Shown here: piece after piece, positions 25,545 through 35,900 of the stretch | Position numbering within the stretch: position 1 is the stretch's first letter | How the letters are laid out: each line of letters starts with the position of its first letter | Source of the DNA: Prionace glauca | Lineage: Eukaryota > Chordata > Chondrichthyes > Carcharhiniformes > Carcharhinidae | Length of the DNA stretch: 64,000 nucleotides | Direction of reading: 5' to 3' | Assembly: GCA_037974335.1 (NCBI GenBank) | Contig: CM075733.1 | Span: forward strand, 40,203,959 to 40,267,958 | Translations under genes and position numbers: made by a program | The notes under the pieces: model-generated | Seen by the model: only the letters and a program-made list of their open reading frames with translations | Databases searched by the model: none | What the model was told of the DNA's origin: nothing

Positions 25545-25605
25545 TATTTCTTCCTTCACAGATACTGCCTGACTTGTTGAGTATTTCTAACATTTTCGGT
25601 TTTAA
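25545..25605. repeat. Half of the hairpin repeat found at 37045
   Basis: 'cttcacagatactgcctgac' and 'gagtatttctaacattttc' match the right arm of the repeat at 37045-37262. Confidence 0.5.
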
Positions 25606-26341
25606 TTCCCTGTCACGAAGTAACTCATCTTTCTCTAATAATAAAGAAATTCCTGAATATGGGGGTATTAATCCCCAAAAATGATGGATTTGGTTTGGGT
25701 AGCAGGTTAAAAAGCTAAACAGCAATGGAAGCATTGCTTAAGAATGCCAACTGTTTGTTCAATCACATTTCATGGAACTAATTGTTGACTAGCTTTGTAA
25801 CTGTGCCCAAGTTTCTAACAAGAGTCATATCCAAAGGAAATATTCCTCGTAATGTAAAAGTTTCCTGGAAGCGTAGCATTGTATTGGAACAAAGATGGTA
25901 CTGGGGGCTGGCGCAGGATGAGAATCATGATTGCTGCCAGGATGCTGTGCCCAATGTTACAAATTAACTGCACGTTGAGGAGTGAAATTTATTTCAACTG
26001 CCAAATTGGGTGATCTCTCAAGACAACATGGGTGCAGTCTATGTCACCTTGCACCCAGGAGGTGTCTATCTTGCAGGCAATGACTAGTGTTCCCTTATCC
26101 TAATTTGCTTTGCCCTCAGGGGAGAAAGAGATATCAATTTTTTCTCCTAGCTTGGAGGATCTTGCTGACCTCCTTAATTAATACAGCAATGGCCTGCGAT
26201 ATGTTGCTGATTGTTGATGCAGCCCAAAAGGAATCCATGGCGTAAAAGTTATGGGTAAAGGGATCTTGACAGTACAGGGTGCCCTAGTCTTAGTTTGAGG
26301 GTGGAGTTGAGCCTGCACCAACAGCAAGTAGACAGCTTCCT
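25606..26341. other. Non-coding, no gene recognised
   Basis: A frame at 25782-25967 includes VKVSWKR, which faintly recalls an Ig constant domain but lacks the paired cysteines. No other signal. Confidence 0.4.
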
Positions 26342-26693
26342 TAGAGGTGGAGAGACTCTTCCCGCTCAAAAAAGACAGTAGGACTAGGGGGCACAGCCTC
26401 AAGGTAAAAGGGGGGCGGTTTAGAACGGAGTTGAGGAGGAACTTCTTCACTCAAAGGGTGGTGAATCTCTGGAATTCTCTGCCCGTTGAAGTGGTGGAGG
26501 CTGCCTCGCTAAATATTTTTAAGACGCGGGTTGATTGGTTTTTGATAAGAGAGGGGATTAAGGGTTATGGGGAGAGGGCGGGAAAGTGGAACTGAGCAGC
26601 GACAGATCAGCCATGATCTTATTGAATGGCGGGGCAGGCTTGAAGGGCTAGATGGCCTACTCCTGCTCCTATTTCTTATGTTCTTATGTAGTG
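26342..26693 (+). mobile_element. Young CR1-like LINE, 3' end only
   Basis: Deduced VERLFPLKKDSRTRGHSL, then LRRNFFTQRVVNLWNSLPV, ending in 'cctatttcttatgttcttatg'. Differs from the 37628 and 39895 copies at only scattered bases by eye, so the family is recent. Confidence 0.92.
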
Positions 26694-27379
26694 AAGTTTA
26701 TATTAGGTGTAATGACACACTTTCAGAGACTTCATTAATGAACAAAAAGGGATTAATTTAGTAACCTTCAAGAGCAGCAGCATTTTTGCAGCTAGCTCTA
26801 AAATATTTCTGCTAGGAGAACTCCTCCCTTTGGGGAGGTTCCCCACTTGGAGTCTCAGTTGCTCACTCACAGAGTCGTAGATGTATACAGCACAGCAAAG
26901 GTTCAGGTGGCTCTTTGCTGTGTTACCTTTAGAGGAACAATCACCACAGTTGAGGAAGTCCTTGCTGAATACACGTTATAGATAAAGTCTGCTCCTAAAG
27001 TATCCTTTTGTTCTTCCTTCTTATTGTTGTTACTCTTACTTCCTTCACTCTTTGTTCCTGTTCCCCCTCCAGACCACGTATAGTGGCAATCAATTTGTCT
27101 CCCTTATAAGGCATCCAAAAACAATGCAACACCAACAAATAATCTTCTCAGTTATCAAACCTGGACTTCTCTGGATTAGAAAACCAACAGCCTAAAATGT
27201 GAAACAAAACTAATTAACTTGTATATACTTACATGGCCCCTCCAATTAACACTGTCGGGATTTCCTGGCCAAAAAGCTGATTTCATATTGCCCTGTTAGT
27301 ACGCAATCTTTGCTTTTGAAATGGATGTGTGTTTGATTTGTCATTAAGTAACGTTGTTCTCGTGTTTTATCTTGCCCAG
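26694..27379. other. Non-coding, upstream of the candidate exon at 27380
   Basis: No exon recognised. Ends with the pyrimidine tract and CAG of the candidate acceptor. Confidence 0.4.
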
Positions 27380-28050
27380 GTCATCAGATGATATACCTGA
27401 TGATAAATGCATTAATCATGCTTCTTGTTGCATGCTGCCTGAAGCTTCTGTTCAGTGTTATGGTCATGATTAAAAACCACAAACACTTCTGAAAAAACCC
27501 AATGGCCTGGATAAGCGGTTGTGTGATCTCATTTCTATTCAGCTGAAGAACTCAAAATGGCAGATGTCGATTACATCAACACCACCGCAACGAGCAACTG
27601 CATGACTTCAGACTGAACCTAAGAACACAAAGGAAGAGGTTTTCTGCAGAACTTAAAACACAATACCGAACCAAAATGCACAGAGAACATAACGGGATGA
27701 TTTCTCTTTCTCCGTGGATAGAGGGATTACTATTGATATGAATTGTGCCTTTTCTTTCTCATTGGTTATTTTCATTCTGTGGTATTTAACAGATTAGAAT
27801 ATAGAAATGGCCAGCAATTGTGTGCAGATACTATTTAGATCACTACTGAATAAATAAAGAGTCAGAGGTCGTTCTGAACTGGAATTGGGAGTTGGACTAA
27901 TGCTGCCCCCTTTACTGCTCTTTAAATATATGGCTGGAAATGTGTCCATTTATTTTTACACAACTTAGAGAACATGAATGTGAAGGGAACATCGTGAAGC
28001 ATTTTTTAACTGCTTTCATTGGTTAATAAAATATTGTCTGCTGAAAATTG
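27380..28050 (+). CDS. Candidate terminal exon of an unidentified membrane protein, with 3' UTR
   Basis: Seen: a strong splice acceptor (tttatcttgcccag, ending 27379) is followed by a frame, if the intron is phase 1, of about 36 residues. It contains a hydrophobic run (IYLMINALIMLLVACCL) with a lysine at its end, more hydrophobic residues, and a basic end (MIKNHKHF) before TGA at 27490-27492. About 560 bases of repeat-free sequence follow, with AATAAATAAA near 27849 and AATAAA at 28025-28030, as in a 3' UTR. Inferred: a last exon coding a membrane anchor and tiny tail, convergent with the CD101-like gene. A lysine inside or at the edge of the helix recalls receptors that pair with signalling chains, but I cannot name a family and found no convincing upstream exon. 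A phase 2 frame is also open for about 30 codons, so the coding call is unproven. Confidence 0.35.
28025..28030 (+). promoter_or_regulatory. Candidate polyadenylation signal
   Basis: AATAAA followed by a T/G-rich stretch. An earlier overlapping pair of signals sits near 27849-27859. Both fit a 3' end for the candidate exon that starts at 27380. Confidence 0.35.
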
Positions 28051-28230
28051 GATCTGATCCATTTATTGCAACATGTAATTGCACCCTATTTGACCAGGGG
28101 GATGCAAACAGCATGCAAACTATGTGCTGCCTGCTTCTCTCCATGTTTCCGTTATGCTAACCAATGTTAAATGCATTAGCTGGATGCCCACGTTTGTGCA
28201 ATACTAGCATGAGCACAGGTTAGTTTTAAG

Positions 28231-28562
28231 AAATGTGGCACAATGGTTAGCACTGCTGCCTCACAGCACCAGGGACCTGGATTCAATTCCAGCCTCGGGT
28301 GTCCGTGTGGAGTTTGCATGTTCTCCCCACATCCCCATGGGTTTCCTTCAAATGGGTTTCTTCCCACAATCCAAGATATGCAGGTTATGTGGATTGATCA
28401 TGCTAAATTTGCCCTTAATGTTCCAAGATGTGTAGGTTAGGGGGATTATCAGAATAAATTAAGTTATGGGGATAAAGCCTGGGTACGATGCTCTGTTGAG
28501 GAGTTGGTACAGATTCGATGGACTGAATGGCCTCCTTCTACATTGTAGGGATTTTATGATGA
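28231..28562 (+). repeat. HE1-like SINE, A-type tail, full length
   Basis: 'tggcacaatggttagcactg' to 'cattgtagggattttatgat'. Confidence 0.93.
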
Positions 28563-29870
28563 GATTAGCTTTAAAGCCAACCTGTGCCTGTTAAAGAGGA
28601 GGTGCAGTTTGGATGCAGCGGGTTTTGGAATTAGACCTGGTGGTGTTTATCAAAGGAAAGAGAGAATAATGGGACAACAAACCGTAGAAGAAGTTACCGA
28701 GACCCACCATCTCCATTGTGCTGCTGACCTTAGCGAAGGAGTCAGAGGGGGGAGGGAAGGTATTTTTCTTCAAGGGGCCATGAGACATAGGGGAATCTGA
28801 GGTCTTTGCAAGGAGCCTGGGCTGGAGGATCTGACTACAGTGCTTGGTAGTCACTGAAGCTCTTTTAACAGACATTGTTGCACCCATTTGGGATGAAAGT
28901 ACATACCTGCCTTACGCGCTCTGTCAAATCCCATTATGTCCCCAGCTATAATCTGGTATAGATTACAAGCTGCAGATGGTGTGACCATCTCACCTCATGT
29001 TCTAAACCACATCACCAGAAAATACCACGCTGATGCATGTGGGGTAATGCTTGTGGGTTTGAACAGGTGCTCATGTGTGTGTGTGTATGTGTGCGTGCAT
29101 TTCAGAGTCAGTAATGCTAATTTGTTTGTACGTGTTTCAGAGTTAGGCCCATAATGGCAGGTCAGGCATAAAATGAGTAATAGACTGACTGACATCACAA
29201 TCTGCCCACTCCACATGCTTCTGGTGCACGCACAGGCTGGTCTCACCATCACCGTTGGTAATCAGCCTGGGTCATGCCAGAAGTTGCTGCGAGCAAACAC
29301 CCCATTGCGGCTCCTATAACACAAAGCAGTGACACTTTGGAGTTGTAATTTGCAGCCTACGCTGTGTTTAAGGGATTTGACAATAGGTGCTGGCACTGCA
29401 GCATTTCAGCTTGGCTGTTGCACTCAGGTACTCCATCATAGTCATTCTAACATAACATAATTAGGCACATTTCACATAAAAGAAGCTGATCTGAGAGTCT
29501 AAATTGGAATGATGTTCTATTGAGAATGTTCTTTAATATATTCCCCATCTCACTAGCCTTCCCTCAAGTGATGTAAGGCCATCCTCTCCAAAATCAGTGA
29601 CAGTGATCAAACACCATCTTATTTTTACTGTATTTCTTTGTAGGATACAATTTTCAGCATTTTCCTTAGAAAACACAAAGAACATTTGTAAATTTTAAAT
29701 TAAAAGACATTCAGAATGGAAAACTTTTCCATTAGAAGTTAACTTATCAGAGTAAAGTGATTTCTCTATATCTATATACAATATAGATTTTTAAAAATCT
29801 GATTTTACACATATGAAGCCAGACAAAAATAATAATAGCAAGAGATTATTTATTACAGCTTAATTCCACC
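28563..29870. other. Non-coding, no gene recognised
   Basis: A short TG run lies at about 29074-29096. No other supportable feature. Confidence 0.4.
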
Positions 29871-30200
29871 ATGGCAGTAATTTTTTTCTCTCTATTTCTT
29901 CTGACAACAATGACTTTCGCAGACTTACAAGAGTTAATTTTAACTACTGGCAAAGGCCACACTTTTGCAAAAAAAAAGAGGCATGTGTGTCAATCAGTTG
30001 GTGAGCTGCAGGGTTTTATATGTTTAAACTCAGCAGTTCAAAGGGACTTGAAACTGACCAGCTCCTACACTGCCACTCAGAGGCTGGTGGGTGGAAAAGA
30101 GGCCTTGAATGGGCTGGTAACAACCCAGAATTTGTTTTGTGTGAGAGAGCCCAGGAAATCTCACAAAATGGAGATTAAACATTCCCGGGTAATTTGGTGA
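29871..30200 (+). CDS. Possible small ORF with a signal-peptide-like start, not identified
   Basis: The ATG sits in a textbook Kozak context (ccaccatgg). The first 17 residues (MAVIFFSLFLLTTMTFA) look like a signal peptide with a plausible cleavage site before DLQ. The frame runs 109 codons to TGA at 30198-30200. A splice donor-like sequence (gttggtgagc, about 29997-30006) could end a first exon sooner. No domain is recognisable in the remainder, and there is no polyadenylation signal or repeat signature to support or exclude it. It may be chance. Confidence 0.2.
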   Translation: MAVIFFSLFLLTTMTFADLQELILTTGKGHTFAKKKRHVCQSVGELQGFICLNSAVQRDLKLTSSYTATQRLVGGKEALNGLVTTQNLFCVREPRKSHKMEIKHSRVIW

Positions 30201-30435
30201 GCAGCTTTTGACAATCTCCTGAAAGACCATTGGTTAGGCCACCTACAGAAGGAGCATGTGTCATTCAGTCTCTGCCCATTTTTAAAAGTGGGGTCTTTCT
30301 TGCTGTGAAGATCAAAAAGTGCCAGGTGGAATGTGGGAATGAAGCTTCATGCCCATAATTTGGGTCAAGTTGAAATCTACCCAATGATTTCATAAACACT
30401 ACAACTCTCCCAATACCTAACTGACTTAGTGGTAG

Positions 30436-30770
30436 TTGACTGTGGTAATGTCAATGGACTACTGGCTCCAATGCTCTGGAGATGTAGGTCCAAGTCCTGA
30501 ATGTGAATCCAATCAATAAAATCTGAAATTGAAAGCTAATCTCAGTATTGTATCCATTAAACTATTATCAATTGTCATAAAAACCCATCTGGTTCACTAA
30601 CATTCTTTAGGGAAGGAAATCTGACTTCCTTACCTGGTCTGGCCTCTACATGACTCCAGAACCGCAGCAATGTGGTTGACACTTAACTACCCTCTGAAGT
30701 GGGATGTCACTCAGTGCAACGGTAATTAGGAATGAGTAAAAAAAACACATCTCATGAAAGATTTTTTAAA
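30436..30770 (+). repeat. SINE family 2, diverged full-length copy
   Basis: 'tgtggtaatgtcaatggac' (head), 'aacccatctggttcactaac', 'gcagcaatgtggttgacact' (body), and the tail 'catctcatgaaagatttt'. Confidence 0.85.
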
Positions 30771-32725
30771 AATTCAGTGCGTATGAATTTGGAAGCACGT
30801 ATCAGAAGACTAATTGATCAAATCTATTCTAATCCTGTAGTGGGAAACATGAGAAACTACAGATGGATCTGGTGCTAGCCTGGAAAGAGATGACCATAAA
30901 AGCATTAACGGTGTTAGTGATCTTCAACGCCATTCATTATACAGATTGGCTATCGATGTCTTCTAGCAGATGGTGTATCCTTAAAACTGTCTCTCTGCCA
31001 GACTGCAGCCTGAACAAACAGTAGTCCTCAGTCTATGTCATGCCCACACAGAGTTGGTAACCTGATGGGCCTCCAGACAGTTGAATTCTAATACCAGCGA
31101 GCTACTTTCATCTAAGAGTAATTTATAGCTGAAACAGTAGATTTTGTGCACTTTAAAAGCAACATTGATTTTACAGTGAAATGGCAACTAGCAGAGGATT
31201 CTGTAACCTTCCTGCTCCTGAGCTACTGTGAAAACTGTGACAAAGCCCCTTTCCTATCCTCCTTTGTTAACTTTGTTTCTTGTTTCACTGTACTCTTATA
31301 ACTGGTACAATTTCAGTTAAATGGCTGGTAATCCTGTGCACAATATTTTATTTTACACACACACACTCCCTACTTGCGCAAAATGACAGAAAAAGGCCAA
31401 TAAGCTATTCAAAACAATGAAAATTAAGAAAAAACTTATTCAGAAAACTCGCTGATATATCCAATCAAAATCTTGAAATAAATTGAAGATCCTAAATGGC
31501 CCATTCATTCCACCATATATACCTAAAATAAGATTTATTAAAAAAGACCCTACTTCCCCATGTGTGGCTAGATAAATGTCATTGGAGCGCATAAACATTC
31601 TGACTTCAACTGCACAAATATACAAACTATCGCACATAATACTGTCTCAGTAAAGGCTATTCCTGGTCCCAGAAAATTTGCCACACAATTAAACTACAAG
31701 TTCCAAGAATTGCTGAACAGCCTTGCCCTCACCGCAACACATGTAAACTTTTGGCACAATGCATATAGAAAATAATCCCCACTGATGTTTCAGAAACAAG
31801 CAAATTAAACTTGCCTGTCTTCTTTTTGCCAACACAATCATCTTTCTGTCTGATATCACAAGATGCACACAAAATGGTGAAGGCCATTTTCCCCCATCTC
31901 CAATATTCCATCCAGATCATTTCTTGCCCCAGCATTTCACTAGCACTTACTCTATTCAAGATTTCATTCCAAGTGTTGGCTGTTCTTTGCAACGACCGCC
32001 TATGTTCTGTCCCAAATTTGTCAGCACTTCTAGCATACATTTTACTGTCTCACACACTTAAATGAGGGCCCCTTTCAGCCACCTCCTTCAAGGCTGAACT
32101 ATAAAAGTTAATCCCATCTCCTGCTGTGGATCAATTTTGTGGCCCTTCTTCACAAGACCTCCAGGATTGCTTTGTATCCCAGTAACAAAGCTGACCACCG
32201 TACCAATGACGTGGTGCATTTTGTAAATGCTGAATAATATCCAGCAACTTCGGTCTCTGCTGATTGCTGAACCAAATTGCTCATCGATAGGCAAAAGATT
32301 GGGAAACAAAATTGGTTGTGAAAAGTTATTTGCACATTTTAGGTTTCAATTTTAGAACTGAAAGGTACTGGGAAGAAGGGCATGTGCAAAAATTAAATGC
32401 TGGCAACCATAAGAAGCAAAGCAACAGTTGGGCTGTTTGAACCAGCAGAGAAGCTGAGCATTCCAGTAAACGTGGTATCCAATGAATAATGTTGCTACAA
32501 GTTTCTTCTTAGGCAAGGTTCACAATTGCTAATTTAAAAGAAAATGGTCATCACTCTGCAAAATTGAGTCAAGGCCCTCAATTTTTTGTTATAACATTTT
32601 GTTTGGCTGGGAAACAGTGTGAACATGTTCTTAATCGCAAGTGATGTTTCGCTGCTATTTGTGACAGTTCCTATAGCAACAACAGTGAGTTACAAAAATA
32701 AGTAACTATATATTACATTGTCTTC
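30771..32725. other. Non-coding, includes the 3' UTR side of the CD101-like gene
   Basis: No separate gene recognised. The part just below 32726 should be 3' UTR. Confidence 0.4.
31534..31539 (-). promoter_or_regulatory. Candidate polyadenylation signal of the CD101-like gene
   Basis: AATAAA on the minus strand, about 1.2 kb after the stop codon, in otherwise unremarkable AT-rich DNA. It is the nearest good match I noticed, but other variants may be used. Confidence 0.25.
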
Positions 32726-32925
32726 TTATTCACCCTTAGGATCATCAATGAATGTTTCGATTGGTGTCCAAAGACTCTTTTCATTAGGGATTTTCTGTGG
32801 TTTCTTTGGCCTTAGGAAAAAATAAAGTCCAACACTGATCAGAGCGATGAAGACTACAAACGGGTAGACAAATAAGAAGTAGAAGAGGGACGCTGATGCA
32901 CAGGCCTTGGAGTGAAGAGTAGCAA
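32726..32925 (-). CDS. CD101: CD101-like last exon: transmembrane helix, tail and stop
   Basis: This exon codes for about 65 residues ending in TAA at 32728-32726. After a short stalk with one cysteine (HSKACAS) comes a hydrophobic helix (LFYFLFVYPFVVFIALIS and a few more residues), then basic RPKKPQK and the tail NEKSLWTPIETFIDDPKGE. The acceptor is a fine polypyrimidine tract plus TAG (about 32938-32926). The helix start resembles both CD101 (YFLF.CPF) and IGSF3 (FYFVFFYPF). The tail has no tyrosine, so it carries no tyrosine-based signalling motif. It is 12.7 kb from the preceding exon. The 3' UTR continues below 32726. Confidence 0.92.
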
Positions 32926-35900
32926 CTAGAAAAAAAACATGTAACAAGTTAGAAATGGAAACATTCTTTGAAACATTGGAAACATAATCACAGATACATT
33001 CAATGTGGAATGGAGGCTAGAACTTATAAACAAATTTTTTCACCTGGTTAACTTTGAGCTACAACTCCAGGATTTTCAACTGTACAGCAAAGAATATAGA
33101 TTCAAAATATAACCTGAGTTATATCAGGAGACGTTGTTCAATGGGGAACTGTAAGCCATTGAATTTATTATAAAAATGAAGGCAACTTTTCAGTTTTGAA
33201 ATGCTGCAGTTAAAACCACACATCAAGATCTTCCTTGTCCCAGAGGGGAAGATTTTAGTTTTCAATACCAAAGAAGAATTTGGATTATAAGAAATTGTAT
33301 TATTCTAATTTGTTGTTAAGCATCCAATTTGCACACATTGGTCCTGATTCTCATTCTAAGTGCCAATTCTGGGCATAATACAGATCCGATTTAGAAATCC
33401 ACTTTCAGGTGCCCCCATACACTCTCAGCCATCTTCAGTCTGATTCACGCCACGGGCAGGGCTTAGCACAGCCAAAACAATCGGAGCTCTGAACCACACA
33501 TACACAGTTGGAAAAAACTTTTGAAAAAGTGCCCATGTCAGATCGCTCCCGAGCTGCAGAAAGCAGAGAAAGTGACTTGGGAGCAAAAAGCAGGAGCACT
33601 GGTGCACACACACAGCACTATCCTCCTTATCCACTCCCCCACCACCCAGACACATCACTGTCCCCCTTATCCACCTCCCCACTACCCATACACATCACTG
33701 TCCCTCTTATCCAGTCCCCCACTACCCAGACCACTTCAGCAGCTAGAACACCCGATTCAGACTTTTATTTAGCAGGTACATTACAGAGCGGTTCCGGTTT
33801 GGCAAACGCGGTGGTAAAGGGGGAAATCCTGATAGAGTTGGGCAGGCAGTTCATTAATTCAATTTAAGTGCATGCAAATTCCCCCCAAAATTCCCAATAG
33901 GCCCTGCATTTTAATCTATCATTAAATATTAAAGGTTGCTCACACAAGGTGGCACAGTGGCAGAGATCCAAGTTTGATTCTTGGCTTGGGTCACTGTCTG
34001 TGCAGAGTCTGCATGTTGTTCCCATGCCTGTGTGGAGTTTGTATGTTCTCCCTGCATCTGCGGGGGTTTCCTTTGGGTGCTCCTGTTTCCTCCCACAGTC
34101 CGAAACATGTGCTGGTTAGATGTATTGGCCATGCTAAATTCTCCCTCAGTGTACCTGAACAGGCACCGGAGTATGGCGACTAGGGGATTTTCACAGTAAC
34201 TTCATTGCAGTGTTAATGTAAGCTTACTTGTGACACTAAAAAATAAATTTTAAATATTCTATATCACAGTACTTCTTATGTTAAGGATGAAAAGATTTCC
34301 ATTTATAAAGTACTTTACCACATCCAAACAATCATTTTGTTTGAGGTTATGTGCTAGTAATGGAGAAGTTAGTTGGTGGATTTTCTTGTACAGTGAAGGA
34401 AAAGTACTGGAGCAGCTACTTAAAACTGTACCTGCACTCCCTGTTCTTTAATTTTGTATGGTCTTGGTGACAAATGATGGTAAATTTAATGAAGAATGAA
34501 AGGGGGAAAAATGTTCCTTTTCCTGAGAGAATCCTCAGATAATATGGAGAGGACATCAGCTTATCTAGATTTGCACTCTCTTCAGTAACTACATCAAAAA
34601 GTCGAGAAAGATGTCGGAGTCTTAACAGACTCAACATTTAACATTTCTAACCAATGCAGAACAGCAGTCAGTAATAATCACAAATATATTAACCATACTT
34701 TCAGTACGTTGCCTGATTTTCATAACTGAGGAATAAAGGAAGTATTTCTGCAGTAGGGGTAGGTCGAGAGCCACAAAGCTAATCCCCATTCTGGGGGTCT
34801 TAAATGGAGAAAATATTAGAGAAACATGGGCTTTTCGGTCTCAGTATGAGATATAGAAAACTAAAGGTTAGGAAAAGTTCAGCTTACATATCAAATCTGT
34901 CCCTTTCTGCCCAGCTAAGTACCATAACAAATTTCTCATTATGACATCTACGTTGCTTCTCCCCCTCATTCTCTGCACCAAACAATGTCTCTTCCTTCAT
35001 AATTCCATTCATCACATTCTCTATCCTCCAAAATCGCTGCCCTCTGATTCACCCTGAATCTCTCTCCCCATATAAACTCTCTAACCCCTGTTTATGGCCT
35101 TACAGCTTTAGAGGAGAAACAGGCTGCAATAGAAGGTAAGTTAGAGAGAGAGGACACATCAAGATTTTTGCACCCTCTCTCCAACTTCTTTCAGTGATTA
35201 AAAAACAGATTCAATAGCCAGACCACCATAGTCTGTGGGTCTGTGGGCAGTGGGTTGGGGTGATTTTGGGAAGGGTGTGGTGGTTGAGAGGCATTGAGGA
35301 GAGGACCCCCGCCTTCTCAGGGCAGCCAGCAGCTGCTCCAGGCAGACAGACTGGGCCCCTAGACCTATTTAAAGTGTTAGCTCTCTCAGCCTGCCATTCC
35401 TTCCAAGTACCTAAACCAATCCCGGCCAGTTAACCTTCTTTGATTAGCATCATAATGAGTTTGATCAGCTCCAGTTACCTGTGGCAGGTAGCCCTAATGG
35501 CCTTTTATGTGGAGGTGAGATGTAGCCTGTGGGGCTTATTTATGGTCTCGGCCGCCTCTGACCCCGGGAGGGGGCAAAATTTCATTCTACAGAGTTTCCT
35601 CTCAACAACTAACAACTTCTTATCTGATCCTTCACCTTTCCAGAAAATCTCTAATGACAAGTTGGGGCATTAAAAACATTTCAATATCCAATTACATAGC
35701 TGAGTGGCCTTATATCTTTTCAAATGGCCAATTACCTAGGCTCAGTTATCATTTCATCCTTGTTTCATGGTTGCAGGCACCAAAGTTATTAATACAAGGG
35801 AGAGGCTCAAAACTGGAGATGCTGAACCTATGTATGTGTCCTCTAGCTGAAAATATGCCAGTCATGAAGGGTATAAGACTTCCCCTGTCTTTTAAGACTC

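Noticed and set aside
25782-25967. VKVSWKR in a plus-strand frame, like an Ig constant domain upstream of the candidate exon at 27380
   Set aside because: No paired cysteines, no Y-x-C motif and no clear splice sites; too little to support an exon.
33617-33734. CRISPR-like array
   Set aside because: Three contiguous 40-base tandem units without spacers in a vertebrate intron; a plain tandem repeat.
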